Origin: Enterococcus_D sp050529585
Lineage (GTDB): Bacteria; Bacillota; Bacilli; Lactobacillales; Enterococcaceae
Assembly: GCF_050529585.1 (NCBI RefSeq)
Contig: NZ_CP172882.1
Span: forward strand, 2,170,001 to 2,234,000
Reading direction: 5' to 3'
Length of the DNA: 64,000 nt
Every line of letters begins with the position of its first letter. Position 1 is the stretch's first letter. Positions 60,110 through 64,000 of the stretch are shown here, piece after piece. The notes under the pieces were generated by a model. It had not been told where the DNA came from and did not search any database. It was given only the letters and a program-made list of their open reading frames with translations. The position numbers and the translations under genes were made by a program.

Positions 60110-60847
60110 ATGAGAACCGTGAAATTTGCAATAGCTAGTCTGTTTTATCATAAAAAAGCGATGACGCTTTATACACTTGTCTCTTTTTTTGCGATGCTCG
60201 GTTTGATCGTTACCTTTGCATTGATTTATTCTTTGGATCAAGTCCTTGCTCAAACCAAAGAGCTATTGTTTACAGATGATCTGCAAACGAAAGTGGCCAA
60301 TGAATTACAACCGATCACGACACTTTATCACCAATTGTTCTATTTGATTTTTGGGGCCTATCTACTTGTGATCTCAGGTTTTCAGTTTTATTACCAATTA
60401 CATAAGCGCAAAGAATATACCGCTTGGCTGACAACTGGTTCTTCTACCCGTCAATGGGTAGGGATGCAACTAGTTGAAATGTGGGTACCATTAGTGATTG
60501 CAGCTATTGCTGCCTTTTCATTACTGATGCTCTTTCAACCTTATTTTCAACAAGAACTCTTAAGCGGTCACATCTTTGCATTAGACCGAGAAAATACATC
60601 CGCACATATTTGGCAGAATATTCAAAGTGCACAAAACGAGGAATTTGGTATCACGATCCCTCAAAACAATCAAGTGTTTGTCCAAAATGTTGAGCTGAAC
60701 AGTACCGCTTGGTTATCGATCATGTTTCAAAGTACCCGCCAAGCAATCTTTTCTTTGATTGCCACAGTGACTAGTGTCACCTGCTTAATGGTCTGCGGAC
60801 ATTGTTTGTATTGGAGGAAAAAGCAATGGAAAAACCAACTCAATTGA
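60110..60847 (+). CDS. FtsX-like half permease
   Basis: ATG at 60110 after GGGTGAGGTGAATGAA. The 245-residue protein has an N-terminal membrane helix (about 20-45), two central helices (about 80-100 and 125-150) and a C-terminal helix before a basic end. A short external loop lies between. It looks like one half of an FtsX/MacB-type permease. Its gene overlaps that of a degenerate ABC ATPase, so the pair descends from an ABC transporter. Role unknown. Confidence 0.7.
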   Translation: MRTVKFAIASLFYHKKAMTLYTLVSFFAMLGLIVTFALIYSLDQVLAQTKELLFTDDLQTKVANELQPITTLYHQLFYLIFGAYLLVISGFQFYYQLHKRKEYTAWLTTGSSTRQWVGMQLVEMWVPLVIAAIAAFSLLMLFQPYFQQELLSGHIFALDRENTSAHIWQNIQSAQNEEFGITIPQNNQVFVQNVELNSTAWLSIMFQSTRQAIFSLIATVTSVTCLMVCGHCLYWRKKQWKNQLN

Positions 60848-61299
60848 TGCATCCTTCTGGCCTGTATTTTGTCTTAGAGGAGAATCATCAGTTATTATCT
60901 GATTTAGCGCTTTACATTACGCAGCAGCAAGCTGCATTGATCAAGCCGCATTGGTCGTCCGTTCCTTTTTTATCTTTAAAGGACAACTTGGCTTTGGCCG
61001 CAAAAAAGAATACCACTATGGAAGATGTGCTTCCGTTTTTGCGTTTAGATCCTTCGATTGCTAAGAAAGAGCGCGAGACATTGTCTAGATTGGAAGAGCT
61101 TCAGATCCAAATTTTGCAAGCACTCTTGTTAGAAAAAAAGATCTTAGTGATGGAACAAGTCCTTGATAATTTGTCTACGAGCGAGATCCAACTATTGCTG
61201 CCTATGTGTCAAGAATTAGCCAAACGTTTTGATTTGTGCATTTTCTTGATTCACGAAGACCAACGCTTTGCCCATACACATTATATGAAAACATTGTAG
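60826..61299 (+). CDS. Degenerate ABC ATPase lacking Walker A
   Basis: ATG at 60826 after GGAGGAAAAAGCA, overlapping the permease gene by 22 bases. The 157-residue protein keeps the order of an ABC ATPase: a Q-loop-like VPFLSLKDNLALAA, a signature-like LSRLEELQIQILQALLLEKK (normally LSGGEQQR), a Walker-B-like ILVMEQVLDNLS (normally DEP) and an H-loop-like LIHEDQRF. The P-loop is absent and the catalytic Asp-Glu pair is altered, so ATP hydrolysis is unlikely. It is intact as a reading frame, suggesting a retained structural or regulatory role. Confidence 0.75.
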   Translation: MEKPTQLMHPSGLYFVLEENHQLLSDLALYITQQQAALIKPHWSSVPFLSLKDNLALAAKKNTTMEDVLPFLRLDPSIAKKERETLSRLEELQIQILQALLLEKKILVMEQVLDNLSTSEIQLLLPMCQELAKRFDLCIFLIHEDQRFAHTHYMKTL

Positions 61300-61308
61300 T
61301 ATACACCC

Positions 61309-61343
61309 AAAAGACGCTGCCTTTTTAATAGGCAGCGTCTTTT
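61309..61343. terminator. Bidirectional terminator
   Basis: AAAAGACGCTGCCT/AGGCAGCGTCTTTT stem with a 7-base loop, between convergent genes. Confidence 0.88.
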
Positions 61344-61345
61344 GC

Positions 61346-62806
61346 TTATGATTCATCTAACTCTACATCCGGAAATGAAATTCTAAAAGTAGTTCCTTGC
61401 CCCAGCTCGCTTTCAACAGCGATTTTTCCTTTGTGCAAACGTACCAATTGTTCGACGATCGATAATCCTAAACCAGATTCACCGAATTGACGATTTTTCC
61501 GAGATGGATCGACTTTATAGTAACGATCCCAAATATTTTTGACTTGTTCTTCAGACATTCCGATACCTGTATCACTGATTTCAATGATTGTTTCCAAATA
61601 TCCTTTCTCAATCCGTACATGGATCTCGCCATCTTCTGTAAACTGGATAGCATTTTGTAAGATATTGACCATCACTTGTACAAAACGGTCATAGTCAGCA
61701 TAAACATCGATCGCCTCTTTTGTGTCCAAGATCAATGCGTCTCTAGCCACCTCTGCTTTACTTTCTAGCTGAGTCAAAAGATTTTCGATGGTTGCTGTTG
61801 CATTGAATTTTTTGATGACCATAGAAATTTGATTGGTCCTGATTTTTTCGTAATCCAAATTTTCATTGACTAAGCGAATCAGCCGGTTGGTTTCATTTTT
61901 CATCAGGCGAATCGCATTGTCTCTTTGGTTTTCTGGAATCGCATGGTATTCCAACCCTTCCAACAAACCATTGATAGTCGTTAAAGGTGTCCGCATTTCG
62001 TGGGAAGCATCTGCCATAAATTGACGACGACGCTCTTCTTGACGTTCTATTTCTTCCTGCGACTCTTTCAAAGAATGAGACATGGTATTGAAGTCTTCGG
62101 CTAATTCATCAAATTCATCTCGATTGTGTACGGGTAGTTCAATATCAAAGTTCCCATTAGTGATTTCTTTCGTAGCACGTTTCATGCGATTGATCCGCCT
62201 TACCTGGAATGTTGCAAATAGATAACTGATCAATAAAGATACAATAATTGAAATCACGAATACTTTGAATAAGTTCTGGTTAAACGCACTAACCAAATTC
62301 AAAATACTACTTGCAGACTGCGAGACGACCATCACACCGTAAAATTCCGTACGATTGATAGAAAATGGAATCAAGACATATGACGTAAGCTCTTTTTCTC
62401 CAGAAAGATTTACATTTGCAGTCATTTGCAAGCGAGCACCACTTTTTAATGACGCCCAATCGCTCTCAGAAATCGTAAAATCAACATCTTCTGAGGCATT
62501 CAATGGATAGAGTACTTCATCTGGATTTTTGAAAAAGGCAAATGAAATATCTTGGTTGCTCAATATATTTTCTGCTAATTGGAGTGAATATTGCAAGTAA
62601 CCATCTCGCGTCAAGTTTTGTTGTAAATACTCGGAATCACTGATTTGTGAAATTTTGGCTACCGAAGAAGCGTACCCCATCAGCTGTTCATAATTACGTT
62701 CCTGCAATGTTTGTCTGGTCATTTGTGTGAAAGCTACGCCTATCGTCATCAAAATAACCAGGATCACAACAAAGAATGCGACCAATTGCTGGTACAAATA
62801 ACGCAT
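61346..62806 (-). CDS. Sensor histidine kinase
   Basis: A 486-residue protein: N-terminal transmembrane helix (about 8-28), an extracellular sensor region, a second helix (about 175-200), HAMP (about 200-255), phosphoacceptor DASHEMRTPLTTI (His about residue 270) and ATPase boxes (NILQNAIQFTEDG, SDTGIGMSEEQ, GESGLGLSIVEQL). Its ATG overlaps the stop of the response regulator (TAATG). The signal is unknown. Confidence 0.93.
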   Translation of the reverse strand: MRYLYQQLVAFFVVILVILMTIGVAFTQMTRQTLQERNYEQLMGYASSVAKISQISDSEYLQQNLTRDGYLQYSLQLAENILSNQDISFAFFKNPDEVLYPLNASEDVDFTISESDWASLKSGARLQMTANVNLSGEKELTSYVLIPFSINRTEFYGVMVVSQSASSILNLVSAFNQNLFKVFVISIIVSLLISYLFATFQVRRINRMKRATKEITNGNFDIELPVHNRDEFDELAEDFNTMSHSLKESQEEIERQEERRRQFMADASHEMRTPLTTINGLLEGLEYHAIPENQRDNAIRLMKNETNRLIRLVNENLDYEKIRTNQISMVIKKFNATATIENLLTQLESKAEVARDALILDTKEAIDVYADYDRFVQVMVNILQNAIQFTEDGEIHVRIEKGYLETIIEISDTGIGMSEEQVKNIWDRYYKVDPSRKNRQFGESGLGLSIVEQLVRLHKGKIAVESELGQGTTFRISFPDVELDES

Positions 62807-63519
62807 TAGGCAACACCTGCATCATCAAATTTGTATCCTACGCCCCAAACAGTTTGAATGATTTGCGGACCTACTTTTTCTATTTTTTGTCGTAATTTTT
62901 TGATATGGGCATCAACCGTACGCTCATCCCCAAAGTATTGATAATCCCAAACCAATTCCAATAATTGTTCGCGAGAAAAGACTTGCCTTGGTTTTTTGGC
63001 CAGAGTATATAACAAATCAAATTCTTTGGGTGTCAATCCTTCAATCGCAACGTCATTTAAGTATGCTTCTCGTGTTTTTGTATTCATCTTGAAGTGATCT
63101 GTCACTACGTCAAATTTGTTGTCTGACGGTTCGGATATGGTTTTCTCCACCATTTCACTTCGTCGATGCAATGCTTTGATTCGTGCAATCAATGTCAATG
63201 GACTGAAGGGTTTTGTCACATAGTCATCCGCCCCCATCTCTAGTCCAATGACTTGATCACTTTCGGAATCACGTGCTGTTAGCATAATGATCGGCACCGT
63301 ACTTGAGACTTTCCGTACTTCTCTTGCCACCATCATGCCATCCATTGACGGCAAGTTTAAATCTAATGTGATCATATCCCATTTATCGGGATCCGCTGTA
63401 AACGCATCTAAGCCTTCTTTTCCATCATATTTGAAGGTTGCTTCCCAGCCTTCATTCAAGAAAAACATTTGCATCATTTCCGACACAGACTCATTGTCTT
63501 CAATCATTAATATATTCAT
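62806..63519 (-). CDS. OmpR/PhoB-family response regulator
   Basis: The start is ATG at 63519 with AGAGGTGAAG upstream. The 237-residue protein has a receiver domain (acidic pair near the start, phosphorylated Asp in DMITLDLNLPSMDG, Lys in YVTKPFSP) and a winged-helix DNA-binding domain (LTPKEFDLLYTLAKKPRQVF, then DERTVDAHIKKLRQKI). It pairs with the adjacent kinase. Confidence 0.94.
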   Translation of the reverse strand: MNILMIEDNESVSEMMQMFFLNEGWEATFKYDGKEGLDAFTADPDKWDMITLDLNLPSMDGMMVAREVRKVSSTVPIIMLTARDSESDQVIGLEMGADDYVTKPFSPLTLIARIKALHRRSEMVEKTISEPSDNKFDVVTDHFKMNTKTREAYLNDVAIEGLTPKEFDLLYTLAKKPRQVFSREQLLELVWDYQYFGDERTVDAHIKKLRQKIEKVGPQIIQTVWGVGYKFDDAGVA

Positions 63520-63850
63520 CATCTTCACCTCTATGTTCTTTATCAAAACGTTGTAATCTTTCTTCGATCAATCCAAATATAGGCACGATAAACCAAGGGA
63601 TCGCAATCATTTCCAATAGGAAAAAATTGGTCCATTCATGCCATTTCAATACGCCGCCAATAACAGTCATCAACACGCCAAATAAGATAAAATAGCGACT
63701 GCTGACTTTTTGGGCGTAGCGCCAATACGTATCATTTTGTTTCGCAAGATATGAGCGATAACCGTAAATAAAATTGATTTTTTTTGATGGAAAGATGAAA
63801 AAAATCAACCCGATCAATAAAAAAATCATACCAATCACTAAAAAAATCAT
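63500..63850 (-). CDS. SdpI-family membrane protein
   Basis: A 116-residue protein with three hydrophobic segments and the SdpI-type motif INFIYGYRSYLAKQNDTYWR. It overlaps the response regulator gene by about 20 bases and shares its promoter, so it is the first gene of this operon. SdpI in Bacillus gives immunity to a toxin and takes part in signalling; a comparable role with this two-component system is only a suggestion. Confidence 0.8.
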   Translation of the reverse strand: MIFLVIGMIFLLIGLIFFIFPSKKINFIYGYRSYLAKQNDTYWRYAQKVSSRYFILFGVLMTVIGGVLKWHEWTNFFLLEMIAIPWFIVPIFGLIEERLQRFDKEHRGEDDEYIND

Positions 63851-63872
63851 TCTTTCACTCCATTCTTACTTT

Positions 63873-63901
63873 AGTATACTCGAAAATGGCGTATCTACCA
63901 A
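63873..63901 (-). promoter_or_regulatory. Promoter of the SdpI/two-component operon
   Basis: TTGGTA, a 17-base spacer and TATACT on the minus strand, about 25 bases upstream of the GGAGTG site and the first start codon. Confidence 0.65.
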
Positions 63902-63995
63902 CAACTTCACGATTTATTCACAAAGGTTTGCCTTTTTTTCAATCTTTGGTAAGATTGTGAGTAGACCATGAAAACGATGATTAGGAGCAATAAAA

Positions 63996-64000
63996 ATGAC
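63996..64000 (+). CDS. Start of a rightward gene cut by the window end
   Basis: ATTAGGAGCAATAAAA precedes an ATG at 63996. A possible promoter (TTGCCT, 16 bases, TAAGAT) lies upstream at about 63928-63955. Nothing can be said about the product. Confidence 0.4.

Overview
The window looks like a Firmicutes chromosome, most likely Enterococcus. This is inferred from moderate-to-low GC, strong AGGAGG-type ribosome binding sites, an LtaS-type lipoteichoic acid synthase, NADP-glutamate dehydrogenase, tagatose-1,6-bisphosphate aldolase and the ThrE pair. The species cannot be fixed from this sequence alone. A complete-looking 39.8-kb temperate siphovirus prophage is inserted into it.

Left flank (1-4316): a truncated membrane protein gene, then a 1258-residue secreted beta-helix surface protein gene, both on the minus strand. 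A strong terminator follows that must once have served the tRNA-Ser gene.

Prophage (4317-44083): bounded by a 16-bp direct repeat, ATAAGGAGAGTACAGG, that overlaps the 3' end of tRNA-Ser(CGA). TGCAAAAT arm-type repeats lie just inside both ends. From left to right it holds: (a) a rightward accessory cluster (4506-6774) with a promoter whose spacer is a perfect palindrome; (b) leftward late genes, read from right to left as HNH nuclease, HTH-TerS, TerL, portal, ClpP-like protease, capsid, connectors, major tail protein, G/GT chaperones, tape measure, Dit, a 2082-residue Tal/receptor-binding protein, holin and amidase; (c) a DUF4145 gene isolated between two terminators with its own promoter (30766-31518); (d) an ArpU/RinA-type late activator; (e) a leftward early region with two orphan DNA methyltransferases, MazG, RecU, an HUH-type Rep protein and many small proteins; (f) a divergent Cro/repressor switch with ImmR-ImmA-like genes, a lipoprotein and a tyrosine integrase.

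Three sites in the structural operon look like programmed frameshifts: -1 in the capsid gene (adds an Ig-like BIG2 domain), +1 at CCC-TAA in the major tail gene (adds an FN3-like domain), and -1 at A-AAA-AAG in G/GT. The replication module is unusual because an HUH endonuclease is the only recognisable initiator. A short rightward transcript lies just upstream of it, and a related element lies upstream of the late activator.

Right flank (44084-64000): tRNA-Ser(CGA), a TetR regulator, ThrE-type exporter pair, VTT membrane protein, membrane glycerophosphodiesterase, DUF2187 protein, a 24-residue hydrophobic peptide, pgi, gdhA, a flavoprotein, lacD, YbaK, aroD, an RlmI-like methyltransferase, ltaS, a half permease with a degenerate ABC ATPase, and an SdpI/response regulator/histidine kinase operon. 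This part is ordinary housekeeping sequence apart from the pseudo-ABC pair and the tiny peptide gene.
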